A program made the position numbers and the translations under genes. A stretch of DNA of 64,000 bases from Intrasporangium flavum. Its GTDB lineage: Bacteria; Actinomycetota; Actinomycetes; Actinomycetales; Dermatophilaceae. The notes below the pieces were generated by a model, which saw only the letters and a list, made by a program, of their open reading frames with translations, was not told where the DNA came from and did not search any database. Below are positions 18,917-26,872 of this stretch, piece by piece; positions within the stretch are counted from its first letter, which is position 1; each line of letters begins with the position of its first letter. Where the stretch lies: NCBI RefSeq assembly GCF_001956915.1, contig NZ_MLJO01000015.1:1-64000 (forward strand), given 5' to 3'.

Positions 18917-20155
18917 TCAGCGGGTCGCCCGAGCGGCCTTCGCCGCGCTCTTCGCCGCAGCCTTCGCGTCCGACTTCGTCGCCCCGGCCACCTGCTTGGC
19001 CACCTGCTTCGTCGCCTTGGCCGCCTGCTTCGTCGCCTTGGCCGCCTGCTTCGTCGCGTTCTTCGTCGCGCCCGGAGTGACGGCCGCGGCCGGCTTGGCA
19101 GGCTTGGCCGTCTTCGCAGGCTTGGCCGTCTTCGCCGGCTTGGCCGACTTGGGGGCGGCCGGTGCCGTCGTCGCGGGAGCGGTGAGGCCGGTGGGCGTCG
19201 CGGGCAGTGCGCCCGTGCCGGCCACGGCGGCCAGGCCGCCGAGTCCCGGCTTCGGGGCGAACGCGTCGGTGGGCAGGATCGGCGCCGACGGCGTCGCCGC
19301 GGCGCGCACGACCTCGGCCGTCGCACTCGCGTGCGACGCGCTGCTGCGCGGGGCCGGGGCCGCCGACCCGCCGGCGGCGTGCCGGCTCGGCGGCACGAGC
19401 GTGCCGGTCACCGACGGGACCGCGCTGAGCTCGGTGCTCGTGCGGTGCGGCGTGGTCGGCGCCACCGACGCGGACGCCGACGGCGTCGCGGCATGGCTGG
19501 AGGCGATCGCCGAGGAGACGGGGACGGGGACGCCGTGCTGGACGGCGTCCTCGCGGCGGGCCGCGGCGTCGACCGAGCCGAGGATGAGCGCGCCGACGGC
19601 CACGACGAGCAGGAGGCTGCCGCCGCGCAGGCCACCGACGTGGTGGAGCGTCAGGCGGCCGAGGATGATCGCGGCGGACGCGGCGAGCAGCGTCGAGACG
19701 CCGAGGACGACGAGGCCCCCGGTGGGGCCCCCGATGAGCGTGCCGAGCACGACGAGGGCGGCCATCAGTGTGAAGCCGAGGCCGGAGCCCTCGGGGAGCC
19801 GGCGACGGCGCGGGCGGGCGAGCAGGTCGACGGTGTCGCGCGGCGCGATGACCGGGCGCGACGGGAGGGTGAAGGCGGCGTCGTCGGCCTCGACGAACGG
19901 GCGCGTCTCGTCGTCACCGGTGAGGTCGACGTCGGCGCGCTCGGGCGCCCGGTCGGCGCCGAGGGCGCCATCGGCGGACGCACCGGGTGCACCCGGCTCG
20001 GGCAGCGCTGCGGCCCAGAGGTGCCAGCCGCGCGGAGGGACGGGCCACTCGGGGTCGGGCAGGAGCCGCTCGCCGGTCCCGGCGCCCACCGGCACGAGGG
20101 CGCGGTCGAGCGAGAGATCGAGCGCCATGCGGTGCATCGTCGTCGTCCTGGACAT
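18917..20155 (-). CDS. Membrane protein with histone H1-like Ala/Lys repeat tail
   Basis: A 412-residue protein. The N-terminus has a Pro/Trp motif (PEWPVPPRGWHLW, about 35-47). Three membrane segments follow (about 126-143, 146-166 and 179-195), then a long Ser/Ala/Pro/Thr linker (about 205-325) and a tail of about 85 residues in AKPAKT and KQAAKAT repeats that resembles the histone H1/HupB type of DNA-binding tail. The DNA of the tail is itself repetitive. Start ATG 20155 has GGAGGGGG upstream. Whether the tail faces the cytoplasm, where it could hold DNA to the membrane, or the wall, where it could bind anionic polymers, depends on topology. Function unknown. Confidence 0.6.
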   Translation of the reverse strand: MSRTTTMHRMALDLSLDRALVPVGAGTGERLLPDPEWPVPPRGWHLWAAALPEPGAPGASADGALGADRAPERADVDLTGDDETRPFVEADDAAFTLPSRPVIAPRDTVDLLARPRRRRLPEGSGLGFTLMAALVVLGTLIGGPTGGLVVLGVSTLLAASAAIILGRLTLHHVGGLRGGSLLLVVAVGALILGSVDAAARREDAVQHGVPVPVSSAIASSHAATPSASASVAPTTPHRTSTELSAVPSVTGTLVPPSRHAAGGSAAPAPRSSASHASATAEVVRAAATPSAPILPTDAFAPKPGLGGLAAVAGTGALPATPTGLTAPATTAPAAPKSAKPAKTAKPAKTAKPAKPAAAVTPGATKNATKQAAKATKQAAKATKQVAKQVAGATKSDAKAAAKSAAKAARATR

Positions 20156-20296
20156 GTCCGGACCCCCTCCACCCCTCACGATCGGGACCCTCGACCCGAC
20201 CCCCGCGGACCGTCCCACCGGTCCGTCAGGCTCGAGCGTACGGGGAAAGTCACGAAATGTCCCGCAAAAGGTAAAAGAATGGTCAAGTGCGGCGGA

Positions 20297-22432
20297 TCAC
20301 GCCCCGCCATCGTCGTGCACGGGGTATAGGCGTCCGGTGAGCCACGCCGCAGTCTGGTCGGCGAAATGTGGGTCGCCCTCGACCCCGGAGGCGCCGATCG
20401 GCACGACCCAGCGGCTCGCCGAGCGGTCCGCGAGGTCCCACACGTACCGCGCGACCGGACCGCCGTAGGCACGGTCGGTGACGCCGGGGGCGCTGGCCGC
20501 CGCGAGGACGCAGCCCTTGTCGCCCGGCACGGGGTCGGGCGACACGGACGGCGCACCACCGACGCCGTCGAGCGCGTGGAGCGGGTCGAGGCGGTGCCGG
20601 TCGCCCCACATGGCGTCCGGGCCGACCGACCCGGCGGCCCGCTCGAGCGCGACCCGGACCCCGACCGAGACGTCGATGCCGAGCGCGTCCGCCCCCTCGA
20701 CGAGCGTGTGCCAGCCGGCACCGAGCTGGCCGAACGGGTTGGTCCACGCCGCGAAGATCCTCGAGTGGCCGAGGGGTTCGCGCACCGCCGCGAGCTGCGG
20801 CTGCTCCGCGAACCAGTGCACGAGCGCCGTGCGCCAGGCCGCGAAGAGCGCGGCCGCGTGGCTGTCGACGTCGCTGTGGCCGTCCCACGCGAGGAGCGTC
20901 TCGCGCGCCGCGGCCGCCCGGCCGTCGACCACGGCCGCCTCGACGAGCGGACGCATCGGCTCGGCCTGGCCGTTGAGGGTGTCGACGTGGATCGCCGCGA
21001 AGTCCAGGGCGGTGAGGTCGGTGCGGTCGCCGACGAGGGCGCGGATCCGCTCGGCCCGGAAGGGGGTCGCGTAGTCGACGCCGAGGCCGCCGCCGCTCGC
21101 CCGGTCGTTGGCACTGACCATGACGTCGTCGACGTCGGTCACCGGTGGCGTGCGGTAGCCGCGCCACGCGTGGCGGGGGTCCCACGCCGGCACCGGCAGC
21201 TCGAGGGCCGAGGGGTCGCGGTCGGGCACGCGGCCGGCGACGACGTGCCGGACGCGTCCGGTCGTGTCGGCGACGAGCCCGCTGTTGACCGGCTCGACCC
21301 AGCGCGCGAAGGCCGCCTCGACGTCGTCGACGCTGCGGGCACGCAGCAGCGGCAGCAGCGCCGAGAAGCCGAGGTCCTCCTCGACGGAGGTGGGCGTGCG
21401 CAGGCTGTAGGCCGGCGGGTGGCTGCGCCGGGGCGCGGACGCGGGGTCGCCGCCCGCCGCCACGTGCTCCGCGGCGGCCCGGTCGAGCTCGGCCTCGAGC
21501 CCGGTGACGACCGGCCCGCGACGCGTCACGACGACGGGCACGACGACGTCGTCGCCGCCACGCACCCGCACGACCTCGCTCGAGGCGTCGACCGGCTCCC
21601 AGCCGTCGACACCGCGCACCTCGAGGACGAGCCCGCCCGACGCGTCGTGGCCGGTGACGCGCAGCGACTCGGTCGTGAGGTCCTGGTAGTCGGCCATGGC
21701 GTTGGTGATGCCCCAGGCCACGGTGCCGGTGTGCGCGAAGTGCTGGACGCCGGGCACGCCCGGGAAGGTGAACCCGACGACGTCGAGCTCGGGACAGGCG
21801 AGGCCCACCTGCTGGTAGCAGCCGGGCAGCTCGATGGTGCGGTGCGGGTCGCCGGCGATGAGCGGCAGGCCACCGGCCGTGCGGTGACCGGCGACGACCC
21901 ACGCGTTGCTGCCGGAGCGGTCCGAGCCCTCGGTGCGCAGCAGCGGCACGACCTCCGCCCCGAGCCGCGCGGCGACGTGGGCGTTGAAGAGCTTCGAGGG
22001 GAAGGTGCCGAAGAGCAGGTGGATGCCCCAGAAGATCCCGAGCGGGGTCCACGGCTGCCACGGGCGCGGGGCCGCGGCGTACTCCTCGAGGCCGAGCGAT
22101 CGGATCTCGGATGCCTTCGAGAGCCCTTCTGCCAGAGTCGAGCTGACGCCGTCGACGTAGGCGGCGAGCCACTCCTGGGTCTCCGGGTCGAGCTTCTCGA
22201 AGCAGCGGCGGACCGTGTGCTCGAGGCGCACCTGGCGCGCGAACCGGTCCCAGTCGAGGCCGTCGACCCCGACGTGCTCGGCCGTGCGTCCCTCCATCCG
22301 CCAGCGGTGGTGCTCGATCTGCCAGGCGCGGTCGAGCGCGGTGACCTGCCCCTGCAGACGGGCCAGCTCGATGACGTCGTCGGCCCACAGGTGCGGCACC
22401 CCGAGCGGGTCCCGACGGACGCGTGCCGTCAC
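20297..22432 (-). CDS. Penicillin-acylase-family Ntn hydrolase
   Basis: A 711-residue N-terminal-nucleophile hydrolase that should mature by self-cleavage before the Ser of SGSNAWVV (about residue 175), giving a small and a large chain. DPLGVPHLWA at the start and the large-chain GDPHRTIELPG support the family, which cleaves N-acyl bonds in beta-lactams, acyl-homoserine lactones and similar amides. No signal peptide is visible, although most relatives are exported. The GTG start 22432 overlaps the stop of the F420-type gene by 4 nt (GTGA), so the two are coupled; an upstream ATG at 22456 is the alternative. Substrate unknown. Confidence 0.83.
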   Translation of the reverse strand: MTARVRRDPLGVPHLWADDVIELARLQGQVTALDRAWQIEHHRWRMEGRTAEHVGVDGLDWDRFARQVRLEHTVRRCFEKLDPETQEWLAAYVDGVSSTLAEGLSKASEIRSLGLEEYAAAPRPWQPWTPLGIFWGIHLLFGTFPSKLFNAHVAARLGAEVVPLLRTEGSDRSGSNAWVVAGHRTAGGLPLIAGDPHRTIELPGCYQQVGLACPELDVVGFTFPGVPGVQHFAHTGTVAWGITNAMADYQDLTTESLRVTGHDASGGLVLEVRGVDGWEPVDASSEVVRVRGGDDVVVPVVVTRRGPVVTGLEAELDRAAAEHVAAGGDPASAPRRSHPPAYSLRTPTSVEEDLGFSALLPLLRARSVDDVEAAFARWVEPVNSGLVADTTGRVRHVVAGRVPDRDPSALELPVPAWDPRHAWRGYRTPPVTDVDDVMVSANDRASGGGLGVDYATPFRAERIRALVGDRTDLTALDFAAIHVDTLNGQAEPMRPLVEAAVVDGRAAAARETLLAWDGHSDVDSHAAALFAAWRTALVHWFAEQPQLAAVREPLGHSRIFAAWTNPFGQLGAGWHTLVEGADALGIDVSVGVRVALERAAGSVGPDAMWGDRHRLDPLHALDGVGGAPSVSPDPVPGDKGCVLAAASAPGVTDRAYGGPVARYVWDLADRSASRWVVPIGASGVEGDPHFADQTAAWLTGRLYPVHDDGGA

Positions 22433-22839
22433 CTCGCGTCCTTCAGCCGGCCCCACGCGTGCCAGCGGTCTACCTCGACGCGCGCCGTGACGCGCGGGCG
22501 GTCGCGCACCCGGTACGGCTTGCCGGTGTAGTGCCGTGCGATGCGGTCGATGTCGCGCAGGTCGGCGTCGTCGAACAGCTCGACGACGTGGCCCTGGAGG
22601 CTGACGTGGGTGATCCAGTCGTCGGGGTCGATGGCGCTGAGGGCGACCCGCGGCTCACGGCGCAGGTGGGCCAGGCGGGTGCGGCCGGCGTCGAGGTTGA
22701 CGACGACACGGCCCTCCTCGAAGAGGTACCAGGTGGGCACCGAGACGGGCTGGCCGTCGCGGCGCACCGTGCTCATCGTGGCGTGGTTGGGACGGGCCAG
22801 GAACTCGGCGACCTCGCCGGGCAGGGGCGGACGGCTCAC
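22429..22839 (-). CDS. PPOX-class F420-dependent oxidoreductase
   Basis: A 136-residue split-barrel protein of the pyridoxamine 5'-phosphate oxidase-like family. The opening VAEFLARPNHATMSTVRRDG and QPVSVPTWYLFEEGRVVV match the actinobacterial F420-binding group, which reduces a variety of substrates. RTRLAHLRREPRVALS is the conserved cofactor-phosphate region. It is the upstream partner of the penicillin-acylase-fold gene, with a 4-nt overlap. F420 rather than FMN use is inferred from family resemblance. Confidence 0.78.
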   Translation of the reverse strand: MSRPPLPGEVAEFLARPNHATMSTVRRDGQPVSVPTWYLFEEGRVVVNLDAGRTRLAHLRREPRVALSAIDPDDWITHVSLQGHVVELFDDADLRDIDRIARHYTGKPYRVRDRPRVTARVEVDRWHAWGRLKDAR

Positions 22840-22845
22840 GACGCG

Positions 22846-23304
22846 TCAGCCCTGCCCGCCGTGGGACAGGTGGGCCTCGACCTGGCGGAAGAACGCGTCG
22901 GCGAGGCGCATGTACTGCTGGAGGGTCAGGCGGACGGGGTCGCCCGGCGCGAGGCGCAGCACGGTGCGCGCGGGGTCGAGCGGCGAGCGCGGGTCGGCGA
23001 CGAACGTGCCGCCGTCCTCCATGAGCGACCGGACGACGGCCCGCACCTCGTCGACGGCGCCCCCGCGGCCGAGGAGGGCTCGCGACCGCTCGCCGAAGTA
23101 GCCCTCGAGGACGATGAGCATGTTGTTGAAGTACTCGTACTCGAGCGAGGCGAGCGCCCCCTCGAGGAGGTCGACGTCGGCGTCGCCGTGGTCGCGCGCC
23201 GCCTGGGCGACCTCGCGGAACATCGCCGCCTGGGTCTCCGAGCGGGAGCGACACGCGTCGACGTAGTCCTGCTCGCTGTCGTCGTAGTCGCGCATCCCAG
23301 CCAT
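22846..23304 (-). CDS. Conserved hypothetical protein
   Basis: A 152-residue acidic, mostly helical protein without membrane segments (DYDDSEQDYVDACRSRS, then LEGALASLEYEYFNNMLIV). I do not recognise a domain. The start is set at ATG 23304 because TACGCT lies 7 nt upstream, fitting a leaderless transcript; ATG 23295 would give 149 residues. It ends 6 nt before the start of the F420-type gene, so it is probably first in an operon with that gene and the penicillin-acylase-like gene. Confidence 0.6.
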   Translation of the reverse strand: MAGMRDYDDSEQDYVDACRSRSETQAAMFREVAQAARDHGDADVDLLEGALASLEYEYFNNMLIVLEGYFGERSRALLGRGGAVDEVRAVVRSLMEDGGTFVADPRSPLDPARTVLRLAPGDPVRLTLQQYMRLADAFFRQVEAHLSHGGQG

Positions 23305-23318
23305 GGGATCCAGCGTAG

Positions 23319-24287
23319 TCAGTCGACGAGGCTGCCCCACGTGTTCGTGCCGACGACGCCGTCGACGAGCAGGCCGTTCGCCTGCTGGTAGGAGCGCACG
23401 GCCGAGTCGGTGGCCGGCCCGAAGGACCCGTCGACGGTCAGCGCGTAGCCGGCGTCGACGAGCTCGCGCTGCAGGCCGGTGACCGCGTCGCCGCTGTCGC
23501 CCTGGCGCAGCACCGGCAGGATCGAGTTCCACGTGTTGGTGCCGACGATGCCGTCCGAGCCGAGCCCGTGCGCCGACTGGTAGGAGCGCACGGCGGAGTC
23601 GGTGCCCGCGCCGAAGACGCCGTCGGCCGTGACCGCGTAGCCGCGCGAGCGCAGCAGGTACTGCAGGGTGCGGACCGCGGTGCCCTGGCTGCCGCTGCGC
23701 AGGGTCGGCAGGGCCGTCTCGGTGGAGCCGCCACCGCCGCTGCCGCCTGTGCCGTACTTGGCCAGGGCGTCCTTGGCGTAGGCGATGCGCTGGGTCGTCG
23801 CGCACGTCCCGCACCGCTCGAACTTCTGCATGAAGACCGTCGTGGCGGTGTCGACGCTGGTGGCGGCGCGCAGGTCGGCGAGGCCGTAGCCGGAGAACGT
23901 CGAGAGCTCGTACCAGGTGAAGTCGAGCTGGGCGGTCAGGTCGTAGCGGCTGCGACCGCTCTGCCCGACGTACCAGACCACGTTGTCGCTCGCGTCGTGG
24001 TCCCACCGGCCACCCTCGCTCCACTGCGCGATGCCCATGCCGGGCCCGTTCGGCTGGTCGGCGTACGGGTTGATCGGGCTGCCGGACTCCTGGATGAGGT
24101 TGCCGACGATGCCGGCCGACTGGTTCTCGGTCAGACCCTTGCCGACGAAGTAGTCGAAGGCGATCTCGTCGTTAGAGGCGGCGGACGCGCTCGGTGCCAC
24201 GGCGACCCCGAGGACGAGCGCGGACGCGCCCGCGAGGACGGCGGTGAGCACCCGGCGGGCGCGGGTCGGGCGTGCGAGGCGGTGCAT
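23319..24287 (-). CDS. Secreted tail-lysozyme-like hydrolase with two PG-binding domains (paralogue)
   Basis: A 322-residue paralogue of the protein at 144-1091. It has a signal peptide (about 1-37), a tail-lysozyme domain (FDYFVGKGLTENQSAGIVG, IQESGSPINPY, GMGIAQWSEGG), a Gly/Ser linker and two PG_binding_1 repeats. The two proteins are nearly identical through the catalytic domain and differ mostly in the signal peptide, linker and scattered positions, which indicates a fairly recent duplication. Here the gene is alone rather than in a hydrolase operon. AGAGGA lies 8 nt before ATG 24287. It should hydrolyse wall glycan or peptide outside the cell. Confidence 0.85.
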   Translation of the reverse strand: MHRLARPTRARRVLTAVLAGASALVLGVAVAPSASAASNDEIAFDYFVGKGLTENQSAGIVGNLIQESGSPINPYADQPNGPGMGIAQWSEGGRWDHDASDNVVWYVGQSGRSRYDLTAQLDFTWYELSTFSGYGLADLRAATSVDTATTVFMQKFERCGTCATTQRIAYAKDALAKYGTGGSGGGGSTETALPTLRSGSQGTAVRTLQYLLRSRGYAVTADGVFGAGTDSAVRSYQSAHGLGSDGIVGTNTWNSILPVLRQGDSGDAVTGLQRELVDAGYALTVDGSFGPATDSAVRSYQQANGLLVDGVVGTNTWGSLVD

Positions 24288-24388
24288 GGGGTGTCCTCTC
24301 GGGGCCGGTCCGGTTGCCTGGTCCGCCACAGGACACTGGCACCGGATCGAGGCCCTCGCCACTCGAGACGGGGCCCGGCGCCGGACGC

Positions 24389-24403
24389 TACGTTGGGCGC
24401 ATG
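24389..24403 (+). promoter_or_regulatory. Leaderless promoter of the DUF2237 operon
   Basis: TACGTT (24389-24394) is 6 nt before ATG 24401, with no Shine-Dalgarno between them. Confidence 0.5.
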
Positions 24404-24799
24404 GCGGATCGGCGGGAGCGCAACGTGCTCGGCGGCGACCTCGAACCCTGCGGCACCGACCCGCTCACCGGCTTCTACCGCGACGGCTGGTGCACGACCG
24501 GCCCCGAGGACCGCGGCAGCCACACGATCTGCGTCATCGCGACCCGCGAGTTCCTCGACCACCAGCGCGCCGTCGGCAACGACCTCGTGACGCCGCGGCC
24601 CGAGTGGCGCTTCCCGGGGCTGACGCCCGGCGACCGCTGGTGCGTCGTCGCCGCGCGCTGGCTGCAGGCCCAGCAGGACGGCGTCGCGGCCCCGGTGTTC
24701 CTCGCCGCGACGCACGAGCGCGCGCTCGAGGTCGTGCCGCTGCAGCTCCTGCAGGACTACGCCGCCGACATCCCCGACGACCCGAGCTCGCTGCTGTGA
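24401..24799 (+). CDS. DUF2237 family protein
   Basis: A 132-residue soluble protein that matches the widely conserved DUF2237 family: [20 protein letters not shown], then [18 protein letters not shown] and [14 protein letters not shown], with the closing [12 protein letters not shown]. Conserved Cys residues may bind a metal or be redox-active, but no activity is established. It is the first of three coupled rightward genes; its stop overlaps the next start by 4 nt (GTGA at 24796-24799). The mRNA looks leaderless. Confidence 0.85.
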   Translation: MADRRERNVLGGDLEPCGTDPLTGFYRDGWCTTGPEDRGSHTICVIATREFLDHQRAVGNDLVTPRPEWRFPGLTPGDRWCVVAARWLQAQQDGVAAPVFLAATHERALEVVPLQLLQDYAADIPDDPSSLL

Positions 24800-25245
24800 A
24801 CGCGCCGACGCCCTTCACCGCCGGGGAGATCCGCGCCGGCTGCCCCGACGGCCGCACCATCACGCTGCTCGTCGAACCGGCCGGCGGCGAGCCGTTCCGG
24901 CGGGTGAACCGCTACCGCGACGGGGACGCCGACGGCGTCACCGTCGACCGCTGGACCCTCGGGCCCGACGGCGCGCCGGCCGGCGAGGTCGAGGCCACGC
25001 GGTCCACGTGGCTCGAGCTGCAGGCCCACGCGTCGTTCCCCGAGGAGGTCACGACGGTGACGCGCGAGACCGTGACGCTCCCGCTCGGCGAGGTGGAGAC
25101 GTTGCGCTACCGGGTCGGCACCGGCGCGGACGCGGCCACGTTCTGGTTCGCCCCGGCCCACCCCGGCATGCCGGTCCGGTACGAGTCGCCTTCTGCCACG
25201 GGCGGCGTCGACCGCACCACCGTCGAGTCCGACCGGATGTCGTGA
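24796..25245 (+). CDS. Conserved hypothetical protein
   Basis: A 149-residue predicted beta-rich cytoplasmic protein ([34 protein letters not shown]). The pattern of a charged substrate-independent beta sheet resembles DUF3108-like or lipocalin-type domains, but I cannot assign it. The start GTG 24796 overlaps DUF2237, and its stop shares one base with the next ATG (25245), so all three genes are translationally coupled. Confidence 0.62.
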   Translation: MNAPTPFTAGEIRAGCPDGRTITLLVEPAGGEPFRRVNRYRDGDADGVTVDRWTLGPDGAPAGEVEATRSTWLELQAHASFPEEVTTVTRETVTLPLGEVETLRYRVGTGADAATFWFAPAHPGMPVRYESPSATGGVDRTTVESDRMS

Positions 25246-26051
25246 TGGGTGCGCCCCCGAGCGGCGTGCTCCCCGAGCTCGTGCCCGACTGCTCCCGCTG
25301 CTTCGGCCTCTGCTGCGTGGCGCTGCCGCTGACCCGCTCGGCCGACTTCCCCGTGGACAAGCCCGCCGGGGAGCCGTGCCGCAACCTCCTCGCCGACGAC
25401 CGGTGCGGCATCCATGACCGGCTCCGCGAGACGGGTTGGAAGGGCTGCACCGTCTTCGACTGCTTCGGCGCGGGCCAGCAGGTGTCGCAGGTGACCTTCG
25501 GCGGGGTGTCGTGGCGCGACGCCCCGGGCACGGCGGCGTCGATGTTCGCCGTCCTGCCGGTGCTGCGCCAGGTGCACGAGGTGCTCGCGCTGCTCACCGA
25601 GGCGGCCGGGCTCCTGGCTCACGGGGCGTCGGCGGCGCCGGGCGACCCACTCGGCACGGAGGTGGAGGGGCTGGTCGACGAGGCGGTCGGCCTCAGCGGT
25701 GCCGACGCCCAAACGCTGCTCGCCCTCGACCTCGACGCCCTGCGACGACGCGTGGGCCCGGTGCTCGGACGCGTCAGCGCCCTCGTGCGCGCGTCGGCGC
25801 CCGGTCCGCGCGGGGTCCCGGACCGCAGGGCGCGGCCCGGGGCCGACCTCGTCGGCGCGGACCTGCGCGGTGCGGACCTGCGCGGCGCCGACCTGCGCGG
25901 GGCGCTGCTCATCGCCGCCGACCTGCGTGGGGCGGACCTGCGCCGGGCCGACCTGCTCGGCGCCGACCTGCGCGACGCCGACCTGCGGGGCGCCGACCTC
26001 GAGGGGGCACTCTTCCTGACGCGGCCGCAGCGCGCCGCGGCCCGCACCTGA
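25245..26051 (+). CDS. Pentapeptide-repeat protein with N-terminal Cys cluster
   Basis: A 268-residue protein with two parts. The N-terminus (about 15-75) has a Cys-rich cluster ([30 protein letters not shown]) like zinc- or iron-sulfur-binding YkgJ-type domains. A helical middle part follows, then about nine pentapeptide repeats near the C-terminus (ADLRG repeated, about 203-258) that would fold as a right-handed quadrilateral beta helix. Pentapeptide proteins can mimic DNA and bind gyrase, but many do not. It is the third gene of the coupled operon with DUF2237. Function not known. Confidence 0.78.
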   Translation: MGAPPSGVLPELVPDCSRCFGLCCVALPLTRSADFPVDKPAGEPCRNLLADDRCGIHDRLRETGWKGCTVFDCFGAGQQVSQVTFGGVSWRDAPGTAASMFAVLPVLRQVHEVLALLTEAAGLLAHGASAAPGDPLGTEVEGLVDEAVGLSGADAQTLLALDLDALRRRVGPVLGRVSALVRASAPGPRGVPDRRARPGADLVGADLRGADLRGADLRGALLIAADLRGADLRRADLLGADLRDADLRGADLEGALFLTRPQRAAART

Positions 26052-26148
26052 GCGGTCGGGTGACCCGATTCGGTCGTTCGGCCCCGAAACGTGCCCTGGC
26101 GTGCTGACAATCGTCGGACCACACACCCGGCGACCGAGGGAGGCGACC

Positions 26149-26799
26149 GTGCACCGAGCCCGTGCCACGGCAGCCGCCGTCCTCGGCCCCGCTCTCGCGC
26201 TGGCCCTGGCCGTCTCCGTGTCCGCGTGCTCGTCGGGCAACCCGTCGGTCGAGCTGAGCCAGGCGGCGCAGGGGGCGGGCGTCCGCGACACGGTGAGCGT
26301 CACGGTCACCGACACGCAGACCGTGACGCAGACGGCCACGGTCGCGGTGACCTCGACGGTCACGGTGCGGGCCACCCCCACGGTGACGGTGACGATGCTC
26401 CCGCGACCGGCCCTGACGAGCACCTCCGTGTTCAACCGTGCGACGGCCCTGAACGGCTACGCGGCCCTCCTGTCGGACATCCGCACGCTCGACGGGATCC
26501 CGTTGAACGGCAACACCGCCGCGGTGCGGCTCGACACGCTGGCGCGCCACTTCGCCGCGCTCGGCGCGGGCGGGTCGCCGCCCGGCCTCGACGCGCCGAC
26601 GTACTACGCGAGGCTGTCCTCGCTCCGGCTCTTCACCGACGCCGCGGTGCGCGAGGCGGAGGCCGCCTCGCCACAGGCGGCGGCCCGGTACGCCGTGATC
26701 CGCCAGGAGACGGGCACCTTCCTCGCCCTCGTCAACGGCGCGCTGTCGACGACGTTCACGCTCCCGGCACCGACGCCGGCACCGACGACGAGCCGCTGA
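26149..26799 (+). CDS. Putative lipoprotein with Thr/Val repeat region
   Basis: A 216-residue exported protein. The signal peptide ends in the lipobox SVSAC (about residue 25), so it should be anchored to the membrane by a lipidated Cys. A low-complexity linker follows, in which TVTVT, TQTVT and similar units alternate (about 48-88) and should be extended through the wall. The C-terminal part is helical (FNRATALNGYAALLSDIRTL) with no domain I recognise. GTG 26149 has GAGGGAGG 5 nt upstream; a GTG at 26101 is less likely. Convergent with the HNH endonuclease gene. Confidence 0.68.
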   Translation: MHRARATAAAVLGPALALALAVSVSACSSGNPSVELSQAAQGAGVRDTVSVTVTDTQTVTQTATVAVTSTVTVRATPTVTVTMLPRPALTSTSVFNRATALNGYAALLSDIRTLDGIPLNGNTAAVRLDTLARHFAALGAGGSPPGLDAPTYYARLSSLRLFTDAAVREAEAASPQAAARYAVIRQETGTFLALVNGALSTTFTLPAPTPAPTTSR

Positions 26800-26872
26800 A
26801 CCCGCCCTGCGCCACGGGCCCGGCGGCGGCGACCGGCACGCGGACAGCCGGGAATCGGCCAGGACGGCCCGC

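Noticed and set aside
18950..19140. Tandem DNA repeat as a separate repeat element
   Set aside because: It is the codon-level consequence of the Ala/Lys repeats in the membrane protein tail and stays in frame.
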